This document shows positions 48,115 to 56,998 of a stretch of 64,000 nt of DNA, piece by piece; the stretch's first letter is position 1, and every line of letters starts with the position of its first letter. The translations under genes and the position numbers were made by a program. The DNA is taken from positions 1 through 64,000 of the forward strand of contig CAJOEH010000018.1 in NCBI GenBank assembly GCA_905233385.1, given 5' to 3'. This DNA comes from an uncultured Oscillospiraceae bacterium. Its GTDB lineage: Bacteria > Bacillota > Clostridia > Oscillospirales > Oscillospiraceae. The notes below the pieces were generated by a model. It saw only the letters and a program-made list of their open reading frames with translations. It searched no databases and was not told the origin of the DNA.

Positions 48115-48585
48115 ATGAAAATTCTCGTTCTTTCCGACTCCCATCGGGAGGAAGCCAACCTGCTGCGCGCGGCAGAACTGGAAAAGCCGGACGCGGTCAT
48201 CCATCTGGGCGACCATGCCTCGGACGCGGAGGTCCTGCTGCGGGCGTATCCGCGCCTGCCGGTGTGCAGGGTGCGCGGCAACTGCGACCGCTTTGAGACC
48301 GACGTGCAGGACGAAGCCGTGATCGAATGGGAGGGCGTGAAGATCCTCGTGACGCACGGGCACCGCTACCACGTCAAGTCGGGCTTGCTGACCCTGTGCT
48401 ACGCCGCCATTCAGGCGGGCGCGCAGATCGCTCTGTTCGGACATACGCATATGCCGTACTGCGAGGAATCGGACGGCCTTTGGCTGCTCAATCCCGGCGC
48501 GTGCGGCAGACTCTTCCCGAGCTACGGGATCATAGAAATCAAAAACGGCGCCGTACAGTGCCGCGTGATGGAGGAAGCGTTATGA
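48115..48585 (+). CDS. YfcE/MJ0936-type metallophosphodiesterase
   Basis: 156 residues. All metal motifs are present: LVLSDSHRE (D-x-H), HLGDHASD (GD), VRGNCDR (GNxD), VTHGHRYHV and FGHTHMPY. Such enzymes hydrolyse phosphodiesters with Mn2+. AAGGGTG precedes the ATG. It overlaps coaX by ATGA. Confidence 0.92.
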   Translation: MKILVLSDSHREEANLLRAAELEKPDAVIHLGDHASDAEVLLRAYPRLPVCRVRGNCDRFETDVQDEAVIEWEGVKILVTHGHRYHVKSGLLTLCYAAIQAGAQIALFGHTHMPYCEESDGLWLLNPGACGRLFPSYGIIEIKNGAVQCRVMEEAL

Positions 48586-49349
48586 TTTTAGCTGTGGATA
48601 TCGGCAACACCAACGTGGTGCTCGGCTGTATCGAGGACGGAAAGATCCTCTTTGAAGCCCGCATGGCGACCGACCGCCTGAAAACCTCGGATCAGTACTG
48701 CGTGGAGCTGAAGAATATGCTCTCGCTCTACGACGTCTCTCCGAAGGACGTCAGCGGCAGCATCGTCGCCTCGGTCGTGCCGCCGGTGCTCAATTCCGTC
48801 AAGACCGCGATCCGCAAGCTGACCGGCGGCAGCTGCCTCGTGGTCGGCCCGGGGATCAAAACGGGCATGAATATCCGCATGGACAACCCGCTCGAGGTCG
48901 GCAGCGATCTGATCGTCGCCTCCGTCGCCGCGATCGCGGAATACGGCGCGCCCCTGCTCTTAGTGGACATGGGCACGGCGACGACCGTGACCGCCGTGGA
49001 CGCGGACGGCGCCTTCATCGGCGGCTGCATCTGCCCCGGCGTGAAGATCTCGATGGAGGCGCTGACCGAGCGAACGGCGCAGCTTCCCGGCATCAGCCTG
49101 GACGAGCCGGAGCGCGCCATCGGCAAGAACACGCGCGACAGCATGCGCAGCGGCATCATGTTCGGCGCGGCGGCCATGCTGGACGGCCTGCTCGACCGCA
49201 TGGAGGCGGAGATGGGCGGCGAGGTCAAGGCGATCGCCACCGGCGGCCTGTCCAAATTCGTGATCCCGCTGTGCCGCCGCAAGCTGATCTACGACCGCAG
49301 CCTGATGCTCAAGGGACTGTGGCTCATCTACCAACGGAACGTCAAATAG
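48582..49349 (+). CDS. coaX: Type III pantothenate kinase
   Basis: 255 residues, the usual length. AVDIGNTNVVLGC is the ASKHA phosphate-1 motif, LLVDMGTATTVTAVD the phosphate-2/substrate motif and GGCICPGVKIS the conserved pantothenate-side loop; GGLSKFV is the adenosine motif. It phosphorylates pantothenate, the first step of CoA synthesis, and is feedback-resistant in this type. GGAGGAAG precedes the ATG. Confidence 0.96.
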   Translation: MILAVDIGNTNVVLGCIEDGKILFEARMATDRLKTSDQYCVELKNMLSLYDVSPKDVSGSIVASVVPPVLNSVKTAIRKLTGGSCLVVGPGIKTGMNIRMDNPLEVGSDLIVASVAAIAEYGAPLLLVDMGTATTVTAVDADGAFIGGCICPGVKISMEALTERTAQLPGISLDEPERAIGKNTRDSMRSGIMFGAAAMLDGLLDRMEAEMGGEVKAIATGGLSKFVIPLCRRKLIYDRSLMLKGLWLIYQRNVK

Positions 49350-49515
49350 CGGCCAGCAGCGCCGCCAGCATGACGAAGAAGCCCGCGCCGATGCCGAGGG
49401 TCACGACGCTCTCGACGGCGGCGGTGACGGCCTGATAACGGTTCTCCTTTCGGTCGGATTCCGCCTGCGCGGCGGCTGCGGGAAGATAGGGGACCAGATC
49501 GATCATATTGCGCAT
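49342..49515 (-). CDS. 57-residue single-pass membrane protein
   Basis: From the ATG at 49515 with AAAGGAG 9 nt upstream; the ORF-track start lies in the divergent hydrolase gene. The N-terminus is polar (IDLVPYLPAAAAQAESDRKENRY) and the C-terminus is one membrane helix (VVTLGIGAGFFVMLAALLAAI). It overlaps the coaX 3' end by 8 nt in convergent orientation. No known family. Confidence 0.65.
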   Translation of the reverse strand: MRNMIDLVPYLPAAAAQAESDRKENRYQAVTAAVESVVTLGIGAGFFVMLAALLAAI

Positions 49516-49594
49516 TTTGTATCGCTCCTTTGTTGCTTGATACCCGGAGTATACTGCTATTACAGACCAATAAATCGGACTGGAGGAAGAAAAA

Positions 49595-50506
49595 ATGAAA
49601 GAATTTGAATTTGAGTCCAAAGGCGCGGGCATGATCCACGCCTACCGCTGGGAGCCGGAAGGGGAGCCGGTCGCCATCGTGCAGCTCGTGCACGGCATCG
49701 CCGAGTACATGCCCCGCTATGACGATTTCGCGCAGTTCCTTGCGTCTAAGGGCGCACTGGTCGTCGCGGAGGATCATATGGGACACGGCAAGTCGCACGG
49801 CAGCGGCGCGGACCTCTACTTCGCCGGCGGCTGGGAGGCCGCGGTGGAGGACACCTACACCCTCCAGCGCATGACGCGCGAAGAATATCCCGACCTGCCG
49901 TTCTTCCTGTTCGGCCACAGCATGGGCTCCTTCATGGCGCGGACGATGCTCTACCGCTATCCCGACGCGGGCTTGCGCGGCGCGATCATCTGCGGCACGG
50001 CGTGGCAGCCGGGCGCGGTGCTGTCGGCGGGCAGAGCCGTGTGCGCGATGGAGTGCAAACGGCTCGGCGAAAAGAACGTCAGCAAGCTGGTCACCAACCT
50101 GATGTTCGGCGCGTACAATAAGAAATTCGGCAAAACGCCGCGCACGCCGAACGACTGGATCTGCAGCAACCAGGAGGTCGTCGACCGCTACACCGCCGAT
50201 CCCCTGTGCGGCGGCGCGCCGACCCTCGGCCTGTCGCGCGACATGCTCGCGGGCATCGCGATGAACCAGAAAAAGAAGAACCTCGACGCGATGCCGAAGG
50301 ACCTGCCCGTCCTGCTGATCGCCGGCAAGAGCGACCCCGTCGGCGCGATGGGCAAGGGCGTGGAAAAGACGTACAAGAAGTTCAAGGACGCCGGAATGCG
50401 CGACGTGACCCTGAAGCTCTACGACGGCCGGCATGAGATCCACAACGAGGACAATCACGCCGAGGTCTATGCCGACGTTTGGAATTTTATCGAGAAACGG
50501 CTCTAA
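49595..50506 (+). CDS. Lysophospholipase/monoacylglycerol-lipase-like hydrolase
   Basis: 303 residues. QLVHGIAEYMPRYDDFA and DHMGHGKSHG are typical of the monoacylglycerol lipase branch; the nucleophile is in FLFGHSMGSFMA (Ser about 110), the acid in LLIAGKSDPVGAMG and the His in DGRHEIHNE. It cleaves ester lipids in the cytoplasm. GGAGGAAG precedes the ATG. Confidence 0.92.
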   Translation: MKEFEFESKGAGMIHAYRWEPEGEPVAIVQLVHGIAEYMPRYDDFAQFLASKGALVVAEDHMGHGKSHGSGADLYFAGGWEAAVEDTYTLQRMTREEYPDLPFFLFGHSMGSFMARTMLYRYPDAGLRGAIICGTAWQPGAVLSAGRAVCAMECKRLGEKNVSKLVTNLMFGAYNKKFGKTPRTPNDWICSNQEVVDRYTADPLCGGAPTLGLSRDMLAGIAMNQKKKNLDAMPKDLPVLLIAGKSDPVGAMGKGVEKTYKKFKDAGMRDVTLKLYDGRHEIHNEDNHAEVYADVWNFIEKRL

Positions 50507-50564
50507 ATTGTTACTTTTTTGTAATTATTTTTGCAGATTTGATATGTAACGAGACGCCAAAGAC

Positions 50565-50593
50565 TTGACGGATGCGGATTCGTTTGCTACAAT
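50565..50593 (+). promoter_or_regulatory. Sigma-A promoter for the lysozyme-SLH gene
   Basis: TTGACG, 17 nt, TACAAT; 32 nt upstream of the ATG. Confidence 0.8.
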
Positions 50594-50625
50594 GTGATTG
50601 ACATAATTCCGACAGGAGTGAAATC

Positions 50626-52887
50626 ATGAAACGGATCCTCCTCAGTCTTCTGCTGATCGTGTGCCTTTCGGCAGGGCTGATGATACCGGCCGCCGCCGCG
50701 CCGACCATGTCGACGAGCGAAGCGGGCAAGGCCTTTATCCGCGACGTGTCCGGCGGCGATCAGTACCTCGCCGGCGCGGAGAGCGCGGTCAACAACTTCA
50801 TGGCACGTTACGGCGTGACCCTCACGCAGCAGCAGTTCGACGCGCTGGTGGATTTCGTCGTCAGCTACGACACCTCCATCCTGAGCTGCGGCTACAAGGT
50901 GGAGACGGTGATCGGCAGCGGGAACTACACCGATCTGCAGATCGCGAACGCCTTCTGCTCGTGGGTCAAGGACGGCGACAATTTCTCGCAGGCAAGGCTC
51001 AACCGCCGTCTGCGCGAGATCAAGCTCTTCCTCTACAACAGCTACGACGGGAACACCGACAAGGTGACCTTCCGCTACGTGGTCTACAAGGGCAACGGCG
51101 GCAAGATCTCCGACAACACCGTTCTGTGCTATCCCCTGAACGGTACATATTCCAACCTTCCCACGGCGAGCCGCAGCGGCTATTATTACGCCGGTTGGTA
51201 CACCGACCCGGACGGCGGCACGCATTTGTGCAACGGCGACGCCGTCACGCAGAATCATACGGTCTACGCGCACTGGTCCACGACCGCGGTGAGCAACCCG
51301 AACGAGAAAAACGCGAGCGATCCGACCCCGGCCAACCCCGGCTCGAACGACTGGCCGCCCCTGCCGCCGCTGAAGATCAGCGAGGCGGGCATCCAGTTCA
51401 TTAAGAATCAGGAAGGCTTCGTAGCGGTGCCGATCTGGGACTACGGCCAGTACAGCGTCGGCTACGGCTCGCGCTACGACCCGAACAACAGCCCGATCAA
51501 GATCTCCACGCCCATCACGGAAGCGGAAGCGGACTATTTGCTGCGCTACATGCTCAAGGACTTTGAGGACATGGTGGACCGCGAGCTCGCCAAGGGTACG
51601 GTGCAGCACACGCAGGCGCAGTACGACGCGCTGATCAGCTTCGCCTACAACCTCGGCCAGCAGTGGATCAGCAGCAAGTACGAGACCTACCGCTACATCC
51701 TCTATGGCGGCTATACGGAGATGGAACTCGTCAACAGCTTCGGCAGCTGGTGCAGCGCGGGCGGCTCGGTGCTGAGCGGGCTTTGCAGGCGCCGCATGGA
51801 TGAGGCGAATCTCTATCTCAACGGCGACTACACCCGCTGGAGCGAGGCCTACAGCTGCCTGATCTTCAACGCCAACGGCGGCACGCCGGACGACAAGGTG
51901 CAGTACTATCATCCGAACACGACGGTCGGGCCGCTGCCCGGCGCGACGCGTTCCGGCTATCATCTGACCGACTGGTACACGAGCGCGAGCGGCGGTACGC
52001 CGTTCACGGCGGCGTCGAAGTCGCCGGCCTCCGGCACGATGACGATCTACGCCCACTGGGCGGCGGGCGATCCGCCTCCCACGGAACCCACCGAACCGCC
52101 GACGGAGCCCACGGAGCCGACCCAGCCTTCCACGCAGCCGACGACGGCGCCGACTGAACCGACGGAGCCCACGGAAGCGCCGACCGAACCGACGGAAGCG
52201 CCGACGGAACCCACCGAAGTGCCGACGGATCCCACGGAGCCGCCGACGGATCCCACGGAGCCGCCGACAGAGCCGACCGAGCCGACGACGGATCCCACAG
52301 AACCGACCGCGCCGACTCTGACCGTCGAGCCGACGGAACGGTTTACGGACGTGACCCCGGATCAATGGTACTATGAGCCCGTCATGGAGGCGGTCGAGGC
52401 CGGCTTGTTCGGCGGCGTCAGCGAGACGGAATTCGCGCCGGACGCGCCAATGACCCGCGCCATGCTCGTCACCGTCCTGTACCGTATGGACGGCGAGCCG
52501 GCGGTGACCGATGAAGCGCCGTTTACGGACGTTGCCCGCGGCGAATGGTATGCGGCGGCGGTCGACTGGGCGTACGCGAACGGCATCGTCAACGGCATGA
52601 GCGAGACCCGCTTCGGCGTGAACGAAAACGTGACGAGGCAGCAGCTCACCGCCATGCTTTTCCGCTACGCGGATTATAAGAAATTCGATACGACGGGCAG
52701 GGCGGAGCTGGACGCCTTCGCGGACGCAGACGAGGTCGCCGACTATGCGCGCGATCCGATGCGCTGGGCGGTCAAGCTGGTCATTGTCGGCGGCGATAAC
52801 GGACGGCTCCTGCCGGACGGCAACGCCACCCGCGCGCAATGCGCGAAGATGATGACGGTGTTCCGCATCATATACGGTATAGAATAA
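50626..52887 (+). CDS. Secreted tandem GH24 lysozyme-like protein with InlB repeats and SLH anchor
   Basis: 753 residues. Signal peptide (about 1-24); a first lysozyme-fold domain (about 28-140) in which the expected catalytic Glu region reads FIRDVSGG; an InlB/Listeria-Bacteroides repeat ending TVYAHW (about 145-215); a second lysozyme domain (about 250-400) with FIKNQEGFVAVPIWDYGQYSVGYG that keeps the Glu; a second InlB-type repeat; a (TEP)n linker of about 85 residues; and three SLH repeats. The second domain should cut glycan strands; the first looks inactive and may bind substrate. Monocistronic. Confidence 0.9.
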   Translation: MKRILLSLLLIVCLSAGLMIPAAAAPTMSTSEAGKAFIRDVSGGDQYLAGAESAVNNFMARYGVTLTQQQFDALVDFVVSYDTSILSCGYKVETVIGSGNYTDLQIANAFCSWVKDGDNFSQARLNRRLREIKLFLYNSYDGNTDKVTFRYVVYKGNGGKISDNTVLCYPLNGTYSNLPTASRSGYYYAGWYTDPDGGTHLCNGDAVTQNHTVYAHWSTTAVSNPNEKNASDPTPANPGSNDWPPLPPLKISEAGIQFIKNQEGFVAVPIWDYGQYSVGYGSRYDPNNSPIKISTPITEAEADYLLRYMLKDFEDMVDRELAKGTVQHTQAQYDALISFAYNLGQQWISSKYETYRYILYGGYTEMELVNSFGSWCSAGGSVLSGLCRRRMDEANLYLNGDYTRWSEAYSCLIFNANGGTPDDKVQYYHPNTTVGPLPGATRSGYHLTDWYTSASGGTPFTAASKSPASGTMTIYAHWAAGDPPPTEPTEPPTEPTEPTQPSTQPTTAPTEPTEPTEAPTEPTEAPTEPTEVPTDPTEPPTDPTEPPTEPTEPTTDPTEPTAPTLTVEPTERFTDVTPDQWYYEPVMEAVEAGLFGGVSETEFAPDAPMTRAMLVTVLYRMDGEPAVTDEAPFTDVARGEWYAAAVDWAYANGIVNGMSETRFGVNENVTRQQLTAMLFRYADYKKFDTTGRAELDAFADADEVADYARDPMRWAVKLVIVGGDNGRLLPDGNATRAQCAKMMTVFRIIYGIE

Positions 52888-52891
52888 AAAC

Positions 52892-52926
52892 AAAACGCCT
52901 TGGCGAAAATTCCGTCAAGGCGTTTT
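52892..52926 (+). terminator. Terminator of the lysozyme-SLH gene
   Basis: AAAACGCCTTG / CAAGGCGTTTT 11-bp stem with a partly paired loop, then CGTC. Confidence 0.85.
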
Positions 52927-52996
52927 CGTCAGTCCGCTTTATAGGACTGTAGAAATGATAGAATCAGTACAGAAAGTGACGAAAGGAAGGATCACG

Positions 52997-53131
52997 ATGT
53001 ACTGCAATATCATTTCTGTCAGAGGACACTACGAAGTTTTTGCCGCGGACGGGCGGTTCCTGTTTTCCGCGGACACCAGGGCGGAGGCCATGGAGGAGCT
53101 TGCAGATTGGAAGGAAAGACGTATCGCCTGA
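52997..53131 (+). CDS. 44-residue small protein overlapping truA
   Basis: Too short for the ORF track. GAAAGGAAGG precedes the ATG at 52997 and the frame runs to TGA at 53131, overlapping truA by 25 nt. The peptide has a beta hairpin-like core (SVRGHYEVFAADGRFLFSADT) and a short helix (AEAMEELADWKE). I recall similar small proteins in related Firmicutes. Its C-terminal codons contain the truA ribosome binding site. Confidence 0.65.
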   Translation: MYCNIISVRGHYEVFAADGRFLFSADTRAEAMEELADWKERRIA

Positions 53132-53850
53132 CGCTGTGCTATGACGGCACGCGCTACCGCGGCTGGCAGCGGCTGCCGAACGGCGCGCTGACGGTGCAGG
53201 GGAAAGTGGAAGAAGCCCTGTCCGACGTGTTCGGTATGCCGATCGAGGTCAGCGGCAGCGGCAGAACGGACGCTGGCGTCCACGCAAAAGGGCAGGTCGC
53301 GTCGTTTCACGCACCGGAAAAGCCGATCGGGGAGATCCTGCCGAAGCTGCGGCACATCCTGCCGGAGGATATCGGCGTGATCGATCTGACCTACGCGCCG
53401 GACCGCTTCCACGCGCGGCTGTCCGCCGCGGAAAAGACCTATCAGTACCGCGTCTGGAACAGCGCGGCGCCGGACGTATTCGAGCGCCGCTTCCGCATGC
53501 AGATCCTGCAGCCGCTGGACCTCGCGAAGATGCGGGAAGCGGCGGCGCTTCTGGTCGGCACGCACGATTTTCTCGGCTTCTGCGCGAACAAGCATTTCAA
53601 AAAATCCTCCGTCCGCACGCTGTCCGCGCTGACGATCGAGCGAGACGGAGACGAGCTTCGCTTCACCCTGACCGCCGACGGCTTCCTCTACCACATGGCG
53701 CGGATCCTCGTCGGGACCCTGCTGGAGATCGGCAGCGGCAGGCGGGAGCCGGATTCGATCGCGGAAATCTTCGCGCGGAAAGACCGCGCCCTCGCCGGCG
53801 AGACCGCGCCCGCGAAGGGACTCTGCCTCATGGAGGTGCGCTACGAATGA
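53107..53850 (+). CDS. truA: tRNA pseudouridine synthase A
   Basis: 247 residues, TTG start with GGAGGAG 8 nt upstream. LCYDGTRYRGWQR opens the fold, SGSGRTDAGVHAKGQV contains the catalytic Asp, and DGFLYHMARILVG is the conserved end of the core. It makes pseudouridine at positions 38-40 of many tRNAs. ATGA overlap with the ArsC-like gene. Confidence 0.95.
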   Translation: MEGKTYRLTLCYDGTRYRGWQRLPNGALTVQGKVEEALSDVFGMPIEVSGSGRTDAGVHAKGQVASFHAPEKPIGEILPKLRHILPEDIGVIDLTYAPDRFHARLSAAEKTYQYRVWNSAAPDVFERRFRMQILQPLDLAKMREAAALLVGTHDFLGFCANKHFKKSSVRTLSALTIERDGDELRFTLTADGFLYHMARILVGTLLEIGSGRREPDSIAEIFARKDRALAGETAPAKGLCLMEVRYE

Positions 53851-54194
53851 ACATTCAGATCTTCGGCCGAAGCAAGTGCTTCGATACGAAAAAGGCGGAA
53901 CGGTATTTCAAGGAACGCCGCATCCGGGTGCAGAACATCGACCTGGACCGCTACGGCATGTCGAACGGGGAGTTCGAGAGCGTTCTGCGGGCGGTCGGCG
54001 GCGTGGACAAGCTGATCAACTGGGAGAAAAAATCGCCGGAGATCGACCTGATGCGCTACATGGACGACCCGAGGGCGAAGGAAGACAAGCTCTTCGAGCG
54101 CCCGGAGCTGATAAAAACGCCCGTCGTGCGCAACGGCAGACAGGCGACGGTGGGCTATTGCCCGGAGGTTTGGAAGCAATGGGAGCAGGCGTGA
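53847..54194 (+). CDS. ArsC/Spx-family protein (thioredoxin fold)
   Basis: 115 residues. IFGRSKCFDTKKAERYFKER holds the single active-site Cys (C11) in a C-x-x-K context, as in ArsC/YffB-type proteins, not the CxxC of classic Spx. IKTPVVRNGRQATVGYCPEVW is the conserved C-terminal part with the TPVVR anion-binding loop. Substrate is unknown; real arsenate reduction is not implied. Coupled by overlap to truA and cca. Confidence 0.88.
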   Translation: MNIQIFGRSKCFDTKKAERYFKERRIRVQNIDLDRYGMSNGEFESVLRAVGGVDKLINWEKKSPEIDLMRYMDDPRAKEDKLFERPELIKTPVVRNGRQATVGYCPEVWKQWEQA

Positions 54195-55537
54195 GCCGGA
54201 TCGTGATCCCCGCGCGGGTGCAGACGATCCTGCGGCGGCTGAACGCGGCGGGCTTTGCGGCCTACGCTGTCGGCGGCTGCGTGCGCGACAGCCTCCGCGG
54301 CGAACTGCCCGCGGATTGGGATATCTGCACGGACGCGGAGCCGGAACAGACCGCCGACTGCTTCTCCGACTGCCGCACGGTGCTGACCGGCGCGCGCTAC
54401 GGCACGGTCACGGTGCTCCTCGACGGCGCGCCCTATGAGATCACGACCTTCCGCGCCGAGCACGGCTACAGCGACAGCCGCCACCCGGACGGCGTGACGT
54501 TCCTGCGGTCTTTGCGGGACGATCTGGCGCGGCGTGATTTCACGGTCAACGCGATGGCCGCCGACGCAGACGGCAGCGTGATCGACTGCTTCGGCGGGTC
54601 GGAGGATCTGCGGCAGGGGATCATCCGCTGTGTCGGCGATCCCGAACGGCGGTTTACGGAGGATGCCCTGCGCATGCTCCGCGCTTTGCGTTTCGCCTCG
54701 CGCTTCGGCTTTATGGTCGCGCCGGAGACGGAAACGGCGATCCACGCCCTCTGCGGCAGGCTGCGGGCGGTCGCGCCGGAGCGCCTGCGCAAGGAACTGA
54801 GCGGTCTGCTCTGCGGGGACGCGGTGCAGGGCGTTTTGGAGCGGTTTTCCGACGTGATAACCGTTCTCATTCCGGAGCTTGCACCGTGCATCGGCTTCCG
54901 GCAGTGGAATTATCATCACAAATATGACGTCTGGGAGCACACCCTGCGCGCGGTCGGAGCGATCGCGCCGACGGAGGAGCTGCGGCTTGCCATGCTCCTG
55001 CACGATATCGGAAAGCCCGCGGCCTTCACGATGGACAAACAACTCATCGGGCACTTTTACGGCCACGCCGTGATCGGCGCGGCGATGACCGAGACCATCC
55101 TGCGCCGCCTGCGCTATGACCGCCGGACGGCGGAACTGGTGACGCTGCTCGTGCGCGAGCACGGCTTTTATCTGCTGGAAGACACGCAGAAGCGGATGCG
55201 CAGGCTCGTGTCGCAGTTCGGCGCGGAGACCGTGCGCCTGCTCCTGCAGGTGCGCCGCGCCGATGGGATCGCCACCGGGACCGCGGAAGGCGCGGAGGAG
55301 AAGACCGCAGTGGCGGAGCGGCTGTTGGAAAGCGTTTCTTCGCAGTGCGTCTCTCTGCCGCAGATGGCGCTGAACGGGCAAGACCTCCTGCGCCTCGGCG
55401 TTCCGGAAGGACCGCGCATCGGCGCGATCCTCCGCGCCCTGCTGGACGCGGTCTTGGACGGACGGCTGGAAAACGAGCGCGAAACGCTTCGTTCCGCGGC
55501 GCGTGAAATGATTGACAAATCGGACGAATCCATATAA
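54179..55537 (+). CDS. cca: CCA tRNA nucleotidyltransferase / poly(A) polymerase family
   Basis: 452 residues from the ATG at 54179 (GGAGG 10 nt upstream); a GTG at 54191 overlapping the previous stop is an alternative. The head domain has AYAVGGCVRDSLRGE and DWDICTDAEP (metal Asp pair), the nucleotide-reading helix RDFTVNAMAADADG, DGSEDLRQ-like FGGSEDLRQGIIRCVGDPERRF, and a C-terminal HD domain (HHKYDVWEHTLRA, MLLHDIGKP). It adds or repairs CCA on tRNAs; the encoded CCA on tRNA-Val suggests mainly repair. Confidence 0.93.
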   Translation: MGAGVSRIVIPARVQTILRRLNAAGFAAYAVGGCVRDSLRGELPADWDICTDAEPEQTADCFSDCRTVLTGARYGTVTVLLDGAPYEITTFRAEHGYSDSRHPDGVTFLRSLRDDLARRDFTVNAMAADADGSVIDCFGGSEDLRQGIIRCVGDPERRFTEDALRMLRALRFASRFGFMVAPETETAIHALCGRLRAVAPERLRKELSGLLCGDAVQGVLERFSDVITVLIPELAPCIGFRQWNYHHKYDVWEHTLRAVGAIAPTEELRLAMLLHDIGKPAAFTMDKQLIGHFYGHAVIGAAMTETILRRLRYDRRTAELVTLLVREHGFYLLEDTQKRMRRLVSQFGAETVRLLLQVRRADGIATGTAEGAEEKTAVAERLLESVSSQCVSLPQMALNGQDLLRLGVPEGPRIGAILRALLDAVLDGRLENERETLRSAAREMIDKSDESI

Positions 55538-55540
55538 AAT
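55512..55540 (+). promoter_or_regulatory. Sigma-A promoter for guanine deaminase
   Basis: Perfect TTGACA, 17 nt, TAAAAT, lying in the last codons of cca. Confidence 0.78.
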
Positions 55541-55571
55541 GAGAAGTGGAATGACTCTGAGGAGTGAGAAC

Positions 55572-56843
55572 ATGAAGAACTTCGTCATCAAGGGCAATGC
55601 CTGCTGGAACGAGAACATCGAGCAGATCCATTGTGAGCCGAACGCCTATCTTGTCTGCGAGGACGGCGTCTGCGCCGGCGTGTTTCACGAACTGCCGGAG
55701 CGCTACGCCGATCTGCCGCTGACCGATTTCGGCGATAAGCTGATCCTTCCTGGCATGACCGATCTGCACGTCCATGCGCCGCAGTTTGCCTTCCGTGGGC
55801 TGGGCATGGACATGGAGCTGATGGACTGGCTCAAGACCTACGCCTTCCCCGAGGAAGCGAAATACAAAGACCTCGTCTACGCAGACCGCGCCTATGCGCA
55901 GTTTGCCGATCAACTGCGGCGCAGCGCGACGACCCGCGCCGCCGTCTTTGCCACCCTCCACGTTCCGGCGACGGAGCTTCTGATGGAGAAGATGGAAGCA
56001 AGCGGCCTGATCTCCTACGTCGGCAAGGTCAATATGGACCGCAACGGCCCGGACTATCTGTGCGAAAAGAGCGCGCAGGAATCACTGGAGGCGACGGAGC
56101 GCTGGATCTGCGACACGAAGTCGAAATTCGAGCGCACGCATCCGATCCTGACGCCGCGCTTCATTCCGTCGTGTACGGACGAGCTGATGCACGGCATCCG
56201 CCGGCTGGTTGAAAAGTACGATCTGCCGGTGCAGAGCCACCTGTCGGAGAATTTCTCGGAGATCGAGTTCGTGCAGAGCCTGTGCCGCGATTCCAAGTTC
56301 TACGGCGACGCCTACGACCGCTACGGCCTGTTCGGCGGCGACCACCGCTGCATTATGGCGCACTGCGTCCACAGCGGCGAAGCGGAGATCGAGCTGATGC
56401 GGAAAAACGGCGTGTTCGCCGCGCACTCTCCGCTGTCCAACGCCAATTTGTCTTCCGGTGCCGCGCCGGTCGGCAAGCTGTTCCGTGAATTCGTGAACGT
56501 CGGACTGGCGTCGGATATCGCGGCGGGAGAATCGGAGAATTTGTTCCGCTCCATCTCGGCGGCGATCCGCGCGTCTAAGCTCCGCTGGCGCATGCTGGAC
56601 CAGGAGATCTATCCGCTGACCGTCAGTCAGGCGTTCTATATCGCGACGGTCGGCGGCGGCAAGTTCTTCGGCAAGGTCGGCAGCTTCGATCCGGGCTACG
56701 AGTTCGACGCCATCGTCGTCGACGACGCGACGATCCCGCACCCGCAGGAGCTGGATCTGCAGCAGCGGCTGGAGCGCACGCTCTACCTCGCGGACGACCG
56801 CCATCTGTGCGCGAAATACGTCGCGGGCACCCGCTTGTTCTAA
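55572..56843 (+). CDS. guaD: Guanine deaminase-like amidohydrolase
   Basis: 423 residues from the ATG at 55572 (GAGGAGTGAG upstream); the track start lies inside cca. Amidohydrolase metal ligands: GMTDLHVHAPQFAFRG (H-x-H), LPVQSHLSENFSEIE (His), IMAHCVHSG (His) and GLASDIAAGES (Asp). The PQFAFRG and LTPRF segments match guanine deaminases, which convert guanine to xanthine. Sits alone between its promoter and a terminator. Confidence 0.88.
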   Translation: MKNFVIKGNACWNENIEQIHCEPNAYLVCEDGVCAGVFHELPERYADLPLTDFGDKLILPGMTDLHVHAPQFAFRGLGMDMELMDWLKTYAFPEEAKYKDLVYADRAYAQFADQLRRSATTRAAVFATLHVPATELLMEKMEASGLISYVGKVNMDRNGPDYLCEKSAQESLEATERWICDTKSKFERTHPILTPRFIPSCTDELMHGIRRLVEKYDLPVQSHLSENFSEIEFVQSLCRDSKFYGDAYDRYGLFGGDHRCIMAHCVHSGEAEIELMRKNGVFAAHSPLSNANLSSGAAPVGKLFREFVNVGLASDIAAGESENLFRSISAAIRASKLRWRMLDQEIYPLTVSQAFYIATVGGGKFFGKVGSFDPGYEFDAIVVDDATIPHPQELDLQQRLERTLYLADDRHLCAKYVAGTRLF

Positions 56844-56845
56844 AG

Positions 56846-56888
56846 AAAACAACACCCCCGAGGGCGTCGCCCTCGGGGGTGTTGTTTT
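56846..56888 (+). terminator. Terminator after guanine deaminase
   Basis: Perfect 20-bp stem AAAACAACACCCCCGAGGGC / GCCCTCGGGGGTGTTGTTTT with a GTC loop; it begins 3 nt after the stop codon. Confidence 0.93.
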
Positions 56889-56950
56889 CCAATTCTCCGA
56901 ATTGGAAAACACCTCAATTCTTCATTATTCACTATTCATTCTTCACTAAA
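56884..56950. repeat. CCAATTC hairpin repeat with TTCATTATTCACT tail
   Basis: GTTTTCCAATTC-TCC-GAATTGGAAAAC followed by TTCTTCATTATTCACTATTC. The same hairpin and tail (reverse order) occur at 14070-14140, and the hairpin also at 40192-40216. Confidence 0.7.
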
Positions 56951-56998
56951 AAGGCTGCGCCTCGGTTATCCGGAGGCGCTGTCCTTTTGTTATTCTTA

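Noticed and set aside
52047-52298. Repetitive GSVGSVG minus-strand ORF and repeated DNA resembling a CRISPR array
   Set aside because: These are codon repeats of the TEP linker in the lysozyme gene; units are not palindromic and have no unique spacers.
50587-52893. 768-aa minus-strand ORF opposite the lysozyme-SLH gene
   Set aside because: Antisense shadow; composition (Arg, Val, His rich) and lack of a start site exclude it.
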